Shown: positions 23,249 to 35,913, numbered from the stretch's first letter. The stretch: 64,000 nucleotides of DNA from Plasmopara viticola (GCA_001695595.3 MBPM02000104.1:1-64000); one strand, 5' to 3'. A program made the numbers and translations. Notes: generated from the letters alone by a model not told the origin.

Positions 23249-26200
23249 CTCCCACTCGACTCGACAGCTTCAATACCTTGAATCCCAAGTCGACATCGAA
23301 GTAAACTGTATTGCGCGGCACCAATAGGCTTGGTCATGATGTCAGCCAGCATGTCTTGAGTTGGAAAGAACTCTAACAACACTTGACCGTCCTCAACCTT
23401 CTCACGTACAAAGTGGTACCGAATATCGATATGCTTGGTACGCTTATGAAACTCCGGATTCTTGGCCAGCGCGATTGAGCCTTGATTATCTTCAAGTATC
23501 TGGATAGGTTCATCGTCATCCATTTCTTTAAGCTCGCACAATTAACCATACGGCTTCTTGAGCTGCTTCTGATAGGGCCATATACTCTGCCTCAGTTGAC
23601 GAGAGTGCTACCGTGCGCTGCTTTTTGCTTCTCCAGCTGATACATCCGTTGTTCATGACGAAGACATAGCCACTTGTGCTGCGACGCGACTCAATGTCTC
23701 CTGCCCAGTCAGCGTCTGAAAATCCTTGAATTGTTGAGGCACCATTCCGAGAAAACACTAGTCCATGCGTCTGGGTGGCATTTAGATATCGCAGTACGCG
23801 CTTCAATGCCTGCCAGTGTGTCGGACACGGATCGGCTGCGAATTGGCTCAGCACTCCCACTGCTGCTGCAAGATCTGGACGAGTAGCAACCATCAAGTAC
23901 ATGATGCCACCGACAGCATTTCGATATGGCACGTTTTTCATTGTGTCCTCGTGCTTGCATCCACCATTGCACATATTCTTTGTCAGCTTCAATCCTGGAT
24001 CTTGAGGAGTCTTTACTGGCTTGCAATCCTGCATCCCAAACTTTAGCAAAATTGACTTGAGGAACTTGGTTTGCCGCATCGAAACTTGACCTTTAGTGCT
24101 GTCCTGATTGATCTCCATTCCGAGAAAAAACTTTAGTTCGCCGAGGTCCGTCATCTCGAATCGTTCGCTTAGCGCTTGCTTTGTCGTTGAGAGCAAGATA
24201 CCGTCACTGCTCGCAATAATCAAGTCGTCGACATAGAGTACCACAAAGATCATTGACTCGTCACTGCGTTTGCTGTATATGCAGTGATCTGACTTGCTCT
24301 TGGTAAAACCCATCTTAACCATGAAATCGTCAATCGTTCGGTTCCACATCCGTGGTGACTGCTTTAAACCGTAGAGCGAACGCTTTAGCTTGCACACATG
24401 CTCCGGTCGACTTGGGTCAGCATATCCATCCGGTTGCTGCATATAAATGTCTTCATCCAGAACACCATTTAGAAACGCAGTTTTGGCGTCCATTTGGTGA
24501 AGCTTGAGATCATACTTGGCAGCCAGGCTTAGCACAATGCGAATTGACGTAAACTTGGCTACAGGTGCAAACGTCTCCTCGTAATCCACACCATACTTCT
24601 GCAAGTAACCTTTCGCAACCAGCCGTGCCTTAAACCGCTCAATGTCCCCATCTTGGTTCTCTTTAACGCGAAAAACCCAGCGACAACCGATCGCTTTTCG
24701 TCGCTTCGGCAGTAGAACTGTATCCCATGTTTTATTCCTTATCAAGGAGTCAATTTCGAAATCGCAAGCTTCCTTCCACTTGCACGCGTCATCGGATTCC
24801 ATTGCCGACTTGTACGTCGTCGGCATTTCCCCCACTGAATACATGGCGTGTGCTGCTTCAAACCCTCCATTTTCTTCACTTATTGCGGAGGCTGACATTT
24901 CTTCAAGAGTCGACCGCTGGTAACATGGCGCGTGTCGCTTGGATCTTGGAGTTTCTGTTACCTTTTCGAGCGACTGATTGCTTGTGTGCCGTTTAGCCCC
25001 GGACTCGAAGTCAACGTCGCGTTCTAGCACCTGATCATCATCCATCTTTGACTCTTCACGGCCATTTTCGGTGCTTGATTCTGTGTCGGCATCAGTAATA
25101 CTGTCGTTTTCTTCATCCACCAGCTCAACAATCTTGTTATTGTCCTGCCTTCCTTTGTCGAAAACGTCCTCTTTGAACTGTGCATCGCGACTCATTAGAA
25201 TGCGCCCGGTCGAAATTTCTTCGAACCGGTATGTCTTTGTATGCTCCGAATAGCCCAAAAAACGACATAAGATGGCTTTTGCGTCAAGTTTGAAACGCTT
25301 CTCTTTCGGAACGTGGACATACGCATGACATCCAAACACTTTGAGATTGGCCAAGAGCGGTTTCTTCGTTGTCAAAAGCTCGTATGGTGACTTCTTCAAT
25401 CCAGCTGCACGAGTAGGACACCGATTACGGAGAAACGTTGCGGTCATTATTGCTTCACCCCAATAGCCTTTGGACATTCCAGCATGCTCTAACATGCATC
25501 TTGCACACTTAACCAATGTTCGATTCATGCATTCAGCTACTCCGTTTAACTGAGGAGTATACGGTGGCGAAAACTTGAGCACGATTCCTCGATCCGTGCA
25601 AAATTTGGTCATCTTACCCGACGTGTACTCGCCTCCATTGTCACTTCGAAGAGTCTTGACTCGCTTGCCAGTCTGCTTTTCAGCAAAGGCAACAAACTCG
25701 GCAAACTTGTGTACAACTTCAGACTTGGACTTGATTAAGTAGATAACGCAGTAACGTGACTTGTCATCGATGAACGTAACGAAATAGCGCTTTCCACTGA
25801 ACGTTGACGTTTGCATTGGACCGCACACGTCACTATGTACAACTTCAAGAATGTCTTTAGCTCGATCAAGCGAAGATGTTTGAAAGCGCACACGAGTTTG
25901 TTTTCCCAGCGCACACCCGTCACAAAGCTCCCATCTGCTCACCGATGTCAATGCAATACCTGTGGCAAGTTTCTTTTTGAAAATTGCATCAAGCCCTTCG
26001 AACCCGATATGACCAAGCCGTAGGTGCCAGAGGTACGAATTGGTGTCCCCCACGCAGCCAGACAGCTCGGCCACACACACTTTCTCAGGAGCAACAGGAA
26101 TCATATGAAGCTTGAACAATCCTTTTCCTTCACGAGCACCAATTTTCCATTTCACCCCTTTTGTCTCCGCAAAGCATCCATCATTGTCGAACATTACCGG

Positions 26201-27346
26201 ACCAACGTCTTTGGTAAACCGACCAACCGAAAACAAACTGCGAGACAACTTCGGAATATGCCACACATTAGTGAGCACTCCCTTTTTCACTCCATTCGAT
26301 GTCTTCATGGACATAACGACATCTCCACTGCCGATTGCTTGCACGACACCGTTGTCTGCTAGATGCACGTCCACTGGAGTGAAGACCTTGTAGTTCCTCA
26401 TGAACCTTTTTGAGTTTGACATATGCTGCGTCGCTCCTGAGTCGACCAGCCAAATGTCACTCGACTTGACAGAGCTATCGCAATCGCCAACCGAAAACAA
26501 GTAGTCATCACTGTCGTCCCCATTAGCAAAGTTTGCACGCTGTGAACGATGTCTCTCAAAGTCGTTGCTCGCTCGCAGTGGGCACTCTGCCATCCAATGC
26601 CCTTGTTTGCCGCAATTGTGGCACGCCCCGGTCTTCTTCACCGGTCGTCCTTTGCGCTTGTTGTCTCGTAACATAAACGCTTGACCAGACACAGCTCCGT
26701 CGCCGCTCTGCTCCTTACGTTTCATCTCTTCATGCAACAGGCGCGACGTCACAAGCTCCCACGTCAGCGTGTCGGAACGCGACTCCAGCGCCGTGATGAG
26801 GAACTGGTACAAATCACTCAGACTTCCAAGAAGCGTGATTACCAGGTCGTCCTCACTCACCGGAGCGCCCACCGCGTCTAGCTGCTCAGCTAGTGTCTTG
26901 AGCTTGTTGATGTGCTCGAGCACACCGTCGCCATCCTCCATCATCGTTGTGAAGAACCTGCGACGAAGAAAGAGCTTATTCGCCAAGCTCCTCTTCTCGA
27001 AGTGTCCCTCCAACCTTGACCACGCATCGTACGCATCCTTGGCCGAGCGAACCAGCGGCAGCTGCGAGTCCTTCATCGCAAGACAGATCATCGCCAGCGC
27101 CTTTCGAGCCTTACGCTTAAAGGTCGACTGGTCCATCGGGTTACTCAGCTGCTCAAGCTTTATTTCCCCGCTCGCAACTTCCCAGAGGTCGCGTTCCTCC
27201 AACACCATTCGCATTTTGAACTTCCACGTATGGAAGTTCGTTCCGTCGAACTTATTGATGCGGCTCGGCGTGGCGTCCATAGTGGCGGCGAAGGCGGTGT
27301 CAGGGGTGGGGGCGAAGAAGGCAGAGTCTGCGGGGCTTGGGCTCAT
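23194..27346 (-). pseudogene. Copia Gag-Pol polyprotein, subgroup b2, one frameshift in RNase H (B-c)
   Basis: Minus strand. The frame starts at the ATG in the primer-binding site (27344-27346) and runs about 1272 codons to a stop at 23528. It contains the zinc knuckle CHNCGKQGHWMAEC, the LVDSGATQHM protease motif, the integrase motifs SDVCGPM, RSDNGGEY and NGVAE, RT LYVDDLIIAS and RNase [10 protein letters not shown] and STEAEYMAL. Against B-a, about 8 nt are missing after EAVWL (near 23540). The frame then ends IVRA-stop, and the final RNase H part (EDNQGSIALAKNP, HIDIRYHF) is read in another frame at 23541-23194, ending inside the LTR. In NGVAE the following Arg is Cys. The same 8-nt loss is present in B-d. 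Confidence 0.94.
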
Positions 27347-27350
27347 AACC

Positions 27351-27631
27351 TGTTGAAAAAAGGTCACTTGAGCGGAAGATGGCAAAATGCAAAGTGAATA
27401 TATTTAAAAGGTCCTTAGTTCGCAACTACATGCTACCTCTAAGCCAACGATTTATCTAAGCCAATCAGAGAGACTTACAATCCTGACGCAATCATCTCCC
27501 CATCCTGAAACCGATCTTTTGCCCATCTTGAACCCGCTCATTCAGTCAGTCATCAATTGATTGCAGATACCCGTACTTACCGATATATAGCCGCTGGTCG
27601 AGGCGTTTCTGCGCCAGCATCTTCGACAAGA
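27351..27631 (-). repeat. 5' LTR of B-c
   Basis: 281 bp, adjacent to the primer-binding site at 27337-27350. The outer end reads GACAAGA instead of GACAACA, a C to G change in the terminal dinucleotide region. Confidence 0.94.
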
Positions 27632-27636
27632 GTCAA

Positions 27637-28573
27637 GTGGTGCGCATGATGCATGGTCGCGACTGGAAGGACACTTTGAGAAGAGGAGCCTCGCAAACAA
27701 GCTCTTTCTTCGTCGACGGTTTTTCACGACAATGATGGAAGAAGGTGATGATGTTCTGGAACACATCAACAAGCTCAAGACGCTAGCGGAGCAGCTCGAT
27801 GCTGTAGGTGCCCCGGTGAGCGAGGACGACTTGGTTATCACGCTTCTTGGGAGTCTTAATGACTCGTACCAGTTTCTCATTACTGCATTGGAATCTCGTG
27901 CAGACACTTTGACCTGGGAGCTGGTGACGTCTCGACTTCTCCATGAGGATATGAAGCGCAAGGAGCAGGGCGGCGATGGAGCTGCGTCTGGCCAAGCGTT
28001 CATGATGAAGGATGCGAAGCGCAAAGGACGACCGGTGAAGAAGACTGGTGCGTGCCATAATTGCGGCAAACAAGGACATTGGATCGCAGATTGCCCCTCG
28101 CGAGTCCAGAATGATGCTGAGCGATATCGGTCGCAGCGGGCAAACGTCGCGCAGATTGAAGATTCTGGTGACTATCTTTTCTCCGTTGGCGGTAGCAGTG
28201 GCTCTGTCAAGCCGAATGACGTCTGGATGGTCGACTCGGGGGCGACTCAGCATATGACAAGTTCCAAGAAGTTCATGAGGAGCTACAAGACCTTTCCCCC
28301 TATCGACGTACATTTGGCAGACGACGGCGTCGTACAAGCTATTGGCAGCGGTGACATTGTGATGGCTATGATGACGTCGCACGGAATTAAGAAGGGTGTG
28401 TTGACAAATGTGTGGCACATCCCCAAGTTGTCGAGAAATTTGTTTTCAGTTGGTCGCTTTACCAAGGACGTCGGGCCTGTTGTTTTCGACAAGGAGGGAT
28501 GCTTTGCCGAAACAAAAGGTGTCAAGTGGAAAAGCGGTGCGCGCGAAGGAAAAGGATTATTTCGGCTGCACAT
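27637..28573 (+). pseudogene. Copia Gag and protease, family B (B-b part 2)
   Basis: This continues the B-b frame without a break from the SSGAHDAWSRLEGHF region of Gag through the zinc knuckle CHNCGKQGHWIADC and the protease motif VDSGATQHM to GLFRLH, where B-d interrupts it. It is very close to B-a over this stretch but keeps a Thr codon (LTNVWHIPK) that B-a lacks. There is no stop or frameshift, so only the nested insertions disable it. Confidence 0.93.
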
Positions 28574-28854
28574 TGTTGTCGGAGATGCTGGCGCAGAAAC
28601 GCCTCGACCAGCGGCTATATATCGGTAAGTACGGGTATCTGCAATCAATTGATGACTGACTGAATGAGCGGGTTCAAGATGGGCAAAAGATCGGTTTTAG
28701 GATGGGGAGATGATTGCGTCAGGATTGTAAGTCTCTCTGATTGGCTTAGATAAATCGTTGGCTTAGAGGTAGCATGTAGTTGCGAACTAAGGACCTTTTA
28801 AATATATTCACTTTGCATTTTGCCATCTTCCGCTCAAGTGACCTTTTTTCAACA
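28574..28854 (+). repeat. 5' LTR of B-d
   Basis: 281 bp, TGTTGTCGGAGATGC to TTCAACA. It differs from the B-c LTRs at a few positions (for example A to G in the ninth base). Confidence 0.94.
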
Positions 28855-28858
28855 GGTT

Positions 28859-31800
28859 ATGAGCCCAAGCCCCGCAGACTCTGCCTTCTTCGCCCCCACC
28901 CCTGACACCGCCTTCGCCGCCACTATGGACGCCACGCCGAGCCGCATCAATAAGTTCGACGGAACGAACTTCCATACGTGGAAGTTCAAAATGCGAATGG
29001 TGTTGGAGGAACGCGACCTCTGGGAAGTTGCGAGCGGGGAAATAAAGCTTGAGCAGCTGAGTAACCCGATGGACCAGTCGACCTTTAAGCGTAAGGCTCG
29101 AAAGGCGCTGGCGATGATCTGTCTTGCGATGGAGGACTCGCAGCTGCCGCTGGTTCGCTCGGCCAAGGATGCGTACGATGCGTGGTCAAGGTTGGAGGGA
29201 CACTTCGAGAAGAGGAGCTTGGCGAATAAGCTCTTTCTTCGTCGCAGGTTCTTCACAACGATGATGGAGGATGGCGACGGTGTGCTCGAGCACATCAACA
29301 AGCTCAAGACACTAGCTGAGCAGCTAGACGCGGTGGGCGCTCCGGTGAGTGAGGACGACCTGGTAATCACGCTTCTTGGAAGTCTGAGTGATTTGTACCA
29401 GTTCCTCATCACGGCGCTGGAGTCGCGTTCCGACACGCTGACGTGGGAGCTTGTGACGTCGCGCCTGTTGCATGAAGAGATGAAACGTAAGGAGCAGAGC
29501 GGCGACGGAGCTGTGTCTGGTCAAGCGTTTATGTTACGAGACAACAAGCGCAAAGGACGACCGGTGAAGAAGACCGGGGCGTGCCACAATTGCGGCAAAC
29601 AAGGGCATTGGATGGCAGAGTGCCCACTGCGAGCGAGCAACGACTTTGAGAGACATCGTTCACAGCGTGCAAACTTTGCTAATGGGGACGACAGTGATGA
29701 CTACTTGTTTTCGGTTGGCGATTGCGATAGCTCTGTCAAGTCGAGTGACATTTGGCTGGTCGACTCAGGAGCGACGCAGCATATGTCAAACTCAAAAAGG
29801 TTCATGAGGAACTACAAGGTCTTCACTCCAGTGGACGTGCATCTAGCAGACAACGGTGTCGTGCAAGCAATCGGCAGTAGAGATGTCGTTATGTCCATGA
29901 AGACATCGAATGGAGTGAAAAAGGGAGTGCTCACTAATGTGTGGCATATTCCGAAGTTGTCTCGCAGTTTGTTTTCGGTTGGTCGGTTTACCAAAGACGT
30001 TGGTCCGGTAATGTTCGACAATGATGGATGCTTTGCGGAGACAAAAGGGGTGAAATGGAAAATTGGTGCTTGTGAAGGAAAAGGATTGTTCAAGCTTCAT
30101 ATGATTCCTGTTGCTCCTGAGAAAGTGTGTGTGGCCGAGCTGTCTGGCTGCGTGGGGGACACCAATTCGTACCTCTGGCACCTACGGCTTGGTCATATCG
30201 GGTTCGAAGGGCTTGATGCAATTGTCAAAAAGAAACTTGCCACAGGTATTGCATTGACATCGGTGAGCAAATGGGAGCTTTGTGACGGGTGTGCGCTGGG
30301 AAAACAAACTCGTGTGCGCTTTCAAACATCTTCGCTTGATCGAGCTAAAGACATTTTGAAGTTGTACATAGTGACGTGTGCGGTCCAATGCAAACGTCAA
30401 CGTTCAGTGGAAAGCGCTATTTCGTTACGTTCATCGATGACAAGTCACGTTACTGCGTTATCTACTTAATCAAGTCCAAGTCTGAAGTTGTACACAAGTT
30501 TGCCGAGTTTGTTGCCTTTGCTGAAAAGCAGACTGGCAAGCGAGTCAAGACTCTTCGAAGTGACAATGGAGGCGAGTACACGTCGGGTAAGATGACCAAA
30601 TTTTGCACGGATCGAGGAATCGTGCTCAAGTTTTCGCCACCGTATACTCCTCAGTTAAACGGAGTAGCTGAACGCATGAATCGAACATTGGTTGAGTGTG
30701 CAAGATGCATGTTAGAGCATGCTGGAATGTCCAAAGGCTATTGGGGTGAAGCAATAATGACCGCAACGTTTCTCCGTAATCGGTGTCCTACTCGTGCAGC
30801 TGGATTGAAGAAGTCACCATACGAGTTTTGGACAACGAAGAAACCGCTCTTGGCCAATCTCAAAGTGTTTGGATGTCATGCGTATGTCCACGTTCCGAAA
30901 GAGAAGCGTTTCAAACTTGACGCAAAAGCCATCTTATGTCGTTTTTTGGGCTATTCGGAGCATACAAAGACATACCGGTTCGAAGAAATTTCGACCGGGC
31001 GCATTCTAATGAGTCGCGATGCACAGTTCAAAGAGGACGTTTTCGACAAAGGAAGGCAGGACAATAACAAGATTGTTGAGCTGGTGGATGAAGAAAACGA
31101 CAGTATTACTGATGCCGACACAGAATCAAGCACCGAAAATGGCCGTGAAGAGTCAAAGATGGATGATGATCAGGTGCTAGAACGCGACGTTGACTTCGAG
31201 TCCGGGGCTAAACGGCACACAAGCAATCAGTCGCTCGAAAAGGTAACAGAAACTCCAAGATCCAAGCGACACGCGCCATGTTACCAGCGGTCGACTCTTG
31301 AAGAAATGTCAGCCTCCGCAATAAGTGAAGAAATGGAGGGTTTGAAGCAGCACACGTCATGTATTCAGTGGGGGAAATGCCGACGACGTACAAGTCGGCA
31401 ATGGAATCCGATGACGCGTGCAAGTGGAAGGAAGCTTGCGATTCCGAAATTGACTCCTTGATAAGGAATAAAACATGGGATACAGTTCTACTGCCGAAGG
31501 GACGAAAAGCGATCGGTTGTCGCTGGGTTTTTCGCGTTAAAGAGAACCAAGATGGGGACATTGAGCGGTTTAAGGCACGGCTGGTTGCGAAAGGTTACTC
31601 GCAGAAGTATGGTGTGGATTACGAGGAGACGTTTGCACCTGTAGCCAAGTTTACGTCAATTCGCATTGTGCTAAGCCTGGCTGCCAAGTATGATCTCAAG
31701 CTTCACCAAATGGACGCCAAAACTGCGTTTCTAAATGGTGTTCTGGATGAAGACATTTATATGCAGCAACCGGATGGATATGCTGACCCAAGTCGACCGG

Positions 31801-33009
31801 AGCATGTGTGCAAGCTAAAGCGTTCGCTCTACGGTTTAAAGCAGTCACCACGGATGTGGAACCGAACGATTGACGATTTCATGGTTAAGATGGATTTTAC
31901 CAAGAGCAAGTCAGATCACTGCATATACAGCAAACGCAGTGACGAGTCAATGATCTTTGTGGTACTCTATGTCGACGACTTGATTATTGCGAGCAGTGAC
32001 GGTATCTTGCTCTCAACGACAAAGCAAGCGCTAAGCGAACGATTCGAAATGACGGACCTCGGCGAACTAAAGTTTTTTCTCGGAATGGAGATCAATCAGG
32101 ACAGCACTAAAGGTCAAGTTTCGATGCGGCAAACCAAGTTCCTCAAGTCAATTTTGCTAAAGTTTGGGATGCAGGATTGCAAGCCAGTAAAGACTCCTCA
32201 AGATCCAGGATTGAAGCTGACAAAGAATATGTGCAATGGTGGATGCAAGCACGAGGACACAATGAAAAACGTGCCATATCGAAATGCTGTCGGTGGCATC
32301 ATGTACTTGATGGTTGCTACTCGTCCAGATCTTGCAGCAGCAGTGGGAGTGCTGAGCCAATTCGCAGCCGATCCGTGTCCGACGCACTGGCAGGCATTGA
32401 AGCGCGTACTGCGATATCTAAATGCCACCCAGACGCATGGACTAGTGTTTTCTCGGAATGGTGCCTCAACAATTCAAGGATTTTCAGACGCTGACTGGGC
32501 AGGAGACATTGAGTCGCGTCGCAGCACAAGTGGCTATGTCTTCGTCATGAACAACGGATGTATCAGCTGGAGAAGCAAAAAGCAGCGCACGGTAGCACTC
32601 TCGTCAACTGAGGCAGAGTATATGGCCCTAGCAGAAGCAGCTCAAGAAGCCGTATGGTTAATTGTGCGAGCTTAAAGAAATGGATGACGATGAACCTATC
32701 CAGATACTTGAAGATAATCAAGGCTCAATCGCGCTGGCCAAGAATCCGGAGTTTCATAAGCGTACCAAGCATATCGATATTCGGTACCACTTTGTACGTG
32801 AGAAGGTTGAGGACGGTCAAGTGTTGTTAGAGTTCTTTCCAACTCAAGACATGCTGGCTGACATCATGACCAAGCCTATTGGTGCCGCGCAATACAGTTT
32901 ACTTCGATGTCGACTTGGGATTCAAGGTATTGAAGCTGTCGAGTCGAGTGGGAGTGTTGTCGAAGATGCTGGCGCAGAAACGCCTCGACCAGCGGCTATA
33001 TATCGGTAA
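28859..33009 (+). pseudogene. Copia Gag-Pol polyprotein, subgroup b2, three frameshifts (B-d)
   Basis: Same protein as B-c. One-base losses near 30354 (integrase, just before the SDVCGPM segment) and near 31330 (linker before RT) break the frame, and the 8-nt RNase H loss near 32660 is shared with B-c. Pieces read 28859-30469, about 30376-31360, 31359-32675 and 32662-33009. The last piece ends inside the 3' LTR. The zinc knuckle, DSGATQHM, RSDNGGEY, NGVAER, YVDD and SDADWAGD motifs are all present. An in-frame TTG upstream at 28820 lies in the LTR; the ATG at 28859 is the likelier start. Confidence 0.94.
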
Positions 33010-33090
33010 GTACGGGTATCTGCAATCAATTGATGACTGACTGAATGAGCGGGTTCAAGATGGGCAAAAGATCGGTTTCAGGATGGGGAG
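32955..33090 (+). repeat. 3' LTR of B-d, first 136 bp only
   Basis: It starts TGTTGTCGAAGATGCTGGCG after the purine run GTGGGAG and ends at GGATGGGGAG, where the homologous LTRs continue ATGATTGCG. What follows is a reverse B LTR fragment. Confidence 0.92.
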
Positions 33091-33335
33091 ACTAGTTGGC
33101 AAAATGCAAAGTAAATATATTTAATGGTCCTTAGTTCGCAACTACATGCTACCTCTAAGCCAATGATTTATCTAAGCCAATCAGAATGACTCACCATCCG
33201 GGCGCAATCATCTTCCCATCACGAAACCGATCTTTTGCCCATCTTGAACCCGCTCCCTAAGTCAGTCATCAACTGATTGCAGATACCGGTACTTGCCGGT
33301 ATGAAGTCGCTGGTCGAGGCGCTTTCTTGTCAACA
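33091..33335 (-). repeat. 3' LTR of B-e, last part missing
   Basis: On the minus strand it starts TGTTGACAAGAAAGCGCC and runs 245 bp to GCCAACTAGT. The final 20-odd bases seen in B-a (through TTCAACA) are absent. The start-site motif TTTACTTTGCATTTTGCC is present in altered form. Confidence 0.9.
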
Positions 33336-35562
33336 CTCCCACTCGACTCGGCAGTCCTTGAACCTTGTATTCCAAGCATGTTGCGAAGAAACTCGAACTG
33401 CACAGCTGGGATTGGCTTGGTCATCATGTCCGCCTTCATGTCTTTAGTCGAACAGTATTGCAGGACCACTTGACCATCTTCAACCTTCTCCCGAACAAAG
33501 TGATAGCGAATATCGATGTGCTTGGTACGCTTGTGGAACTCAGGGTTCTTGGAAAGCGCAATCGAGCCTTGATTGTCTTCGTAAATCTTGACAGGCTCGT
33601 TGCTCTTCATTTCACCAAGCTCGCACAGGAATGCTTTAAGCCAAATCGCCTCTTGAACATCTTCTGTCAGCGCCATGTACTCTGCCTCCGTTGACGAGAG
33701 CGCAACCGTCCTTTGTTTCTTGCTTCTCCAGCTGATGCACCCTGAATTCATTGTAAACGCGTAACCACTTGTACTTCGTCGAGTATCAGCATCGCCAGCC
33801 CAGTCCGCGTCAGAAAAACCTTGCAGCTTGTCGTTGCTTGATTTGTCAAACTTGATTCCATGTGTAGTCGTGCCTTAAATGTACCGAAACACGCGCTTGA
33901 GAGCTTGCCAATGCGTAGGGCATGGATCAGCAGCAAATTGAGAAAGAACTCCCACTGCAGCGGCGAGGTCCGGCCGCGTCCCGACCATGAGATACATGAG
34001 GCACCCAACCGCATTTCGGTACGGAACATTTGCCATCGTTGTACTGTGCTGGCAGCCGCCCTCGCACATTGTCTTCGTCAGCTTGAGGCCAGGTTCTTGG
34101 GGTGTCTTGACCGGGTTGCTGTTCACCATGCCGAACTTCGTCAAAATGTCTTTGGCGAACTTGGTCTGACGCATTGCCACAATACCAGCAGAACGATCCT
34201 GTTCAATTTCGATGCCCAGAAAATACTTGAGATCACCTAGGTCAGTCATGTCAACGCTCGCTTGATGCTTGCTTAGTTGACTTGAGCATCCTGTCGTCAC
34301 TGCTCGCGAGAACCAAATCATCAACGTAAAGAGCCACAAAAATCATGTGCTGGTCATCTCGCTTCACGTACACACAATGATCGGCTTCGCACTTCTTGAA
34401 TCCCAGCATAATCATGAACTTGTCAATCGTCTGATTCCACATACGAGGTGACTGTTTTAATCCGTAAAGCGACCGCTTGAGCTGACAAACATGATCTGGC
34501 TGGCGTTCGTCTTCGTAACCTTGTGGCTGAACCATGTAAATGTCTTCATCGAGAGACCCGTTGAAGAAGGCTGTCTTGACATCCATCTGGTGCACTTTAA
34601 GTCCGTACTTGGCTGTCAAACTGAGGAGAATCCGTATTGAAGTAAACTTGGCCACCGGTGCAAATGTTTCATCATAGTCGATACCGTGCTTTTGCGAAAA
34701 TCCTTTGGCGACAAGTCGAGCCTTGAATCGCTCGATCCCTCCTGCTTGATTCTCCTTGACTCGAAACACCCATCGACAGCCAATAGCTTTTCGTCCTTGA
34801 GGCAACGGCACCAACGACCACGTCTTGTTTTTGCGGAGGGAGTCGATTTTCGAGTCGCATGCCTCTTTCCACTTGGCCGCGTTGCTAGATTCCATTGCCG
34901 ACTTGTACGTAGTTGGCACTTCTCCCACTGAATCTACAACAAAGGCCGCTTCAAAATCGCCATCCCCGTGAACCACTGCTGACATCTCGTCCAGTGACAT
35001 CTGTGGTCGGCTTTGGCGCTTGGGCCTTGGGGAGTCTGCAACCTTTTCTAGCGATCGCGACCGCTGAATACGCTTGCTTCCTGGTTCGACCTCCACATCC
35101 GGAGCCGAATCTTCTTCTTGCTCGCAGTCAGTACCATTCGAACCTGCCGAACAATCGCTTGCATCATCTTGAATAATCACTTCATTGCCGTCATAACTTT
35201 GTCTCCCACTGTCGAAGACATCCTCCATGAACTGTGCGTCGCGGCTCACAAGTACTCGACCACTCACAATTTCTTCAAAGCGGTACGCTTTTTCGTGATC
35301 CGAGTAACCAAGAAATCGGCACCGCACCGATCGAGCATCAAGCTTGGTCCGTTTTTCTTTCGGCACTTGAACGTACGCGTGGCAACCAAAAACCTTAAGG
35401 TTTGCCAGAAGCGGTTTCTTGCCGGTCCAAATTTGATGAGGTGACATGTCGGACTTGATGGCGCGCGTTGGGCACCGGTTCCGTAGGAAAGTGGCAGTCA
35501 TGACGGCTTCACCCCAGTAAGACTTCGGCAAGTTGGCGTGCTCTAGCATACAGCGAGCACAT
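33269..35562 (-). pseudogene. Copia Pol fragment (integrase end, RT, RNase H), B-e
   Basis: Minus strand. It begins in integrase after the catalytic Glu (MLEHANLPKSYWGEA) and covers the FLGYS domain, the acidic linker, RT with LYVDDLVLAS and RNase H. A small deletion near 34258 (KQASSER then a stop; expected RFEMTD) shifts the frame. A CAA to TAA stop lies at 33875-33877 in the YLQGT-type motif, between the end of RT and RNase H. The usual stop in the LTR is mutated (CGGTAAG to CGGCAAG), so the frame reads on to 33269. It is divergent from B-a and the b2 group over its whole length, hence a separate subgroup. Confidence 0.9.
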
Positions 35563-35913
35563 TGTTGAATGAGCTGAAGAGGACGAAGGAGAAAAACCGA
35601 AGAGTCTGCGCGAAGGAAAACCGGAGCGAAGACACTTGAGTAGAAGACGGAATATTTGGAAGTGAGTTTATTAATTTGGTCCTTAGTTCACAACTCCTTG
35701 CTACATCTAAGCCATTCAATTATCTAAGCCAATCAAAAGAGCTTACCATCTGGGCGCAATCATCTTCCCATCCGGGCGCAATCATCCTGAGTGCGCCTGT
35801 CCGTGTGTCCATCCATGGCGTCATCGTTGTATGTTTGAACCGTTGGACAGCCGCTCGTATTGGACAGCCTTGGAAACCGGAATAAAACGGAGGGAAACCG
35901 GTTACCTTCAATA
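35563..35913 (-). repeat. 3' LTR of C-a
   Basis: 351 bp. On the minus strand it starts TATTGAAGGTAACC and ends GCTCATTCAACA. The two 22-bp repeat units and the GATTGGCTTAGATAATTG module are present. Confidence 0.95.

Larger units (their letters stand above)
22968..27631 (-). mobile_element. Complete family B element B-c (reverse), subgroup b2
   Basis: A 4664-bp element with two 281-bp LTRs that differ by about three bases (one of them in the terminal CA, changed at 27630), a primer-binding site at 27337-27350 and a nearly intact gag-pol with one frameshift in RNase H. It is nested in B-b. Confidence 0.95.
22377..28573 (+). mobile_element. Partial family B element B-b, split by B-c
   Basis: 5' LTR, Gag, zinc knuckle and protease of a B element very close to B-a. 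It is interrupted at 22968-27631 by reverse element B-c (TSD GTCAA) and cut at 28573 by B-d. Integrase, RT, RNase H and the 3' LTR are not in the window. Confidence 0.93.
28574..33090 (+). mobile_element. Family B element B-d, subgroup b2, 3' LTR truncated
   Basis: 5' LTR, full internal region and the first 136 bp of the 3' LTR of an element nearly identical to B-c but in opposite orientation. It interrupts B-b after CACAT (28569-28573). The 3' LTR stops at 33090 against a fragment of a reverse B LTR, so its right target duplication is missing. Confidence 0.94.
33091..35562 (-). mobile_element. Truncated family B element B-e (reverse)
   Basis: Part of the 3' LTR and the second half of pol of a third B subgroup. 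The downstream end of its LTR is missing at 33091, and its 5' half is cut off at 35562 by C-a, after CACAT (35558-35562). Confidence 0.92.

Noticed and set aside
28820..28858. Upstream TTG start for B-d (and the mirrored one for B-c at 27385)
   Set aside because: It lies in the LTR just after the initiator and needs a non-ATG start. The open frame there is short and probably fortuitous.
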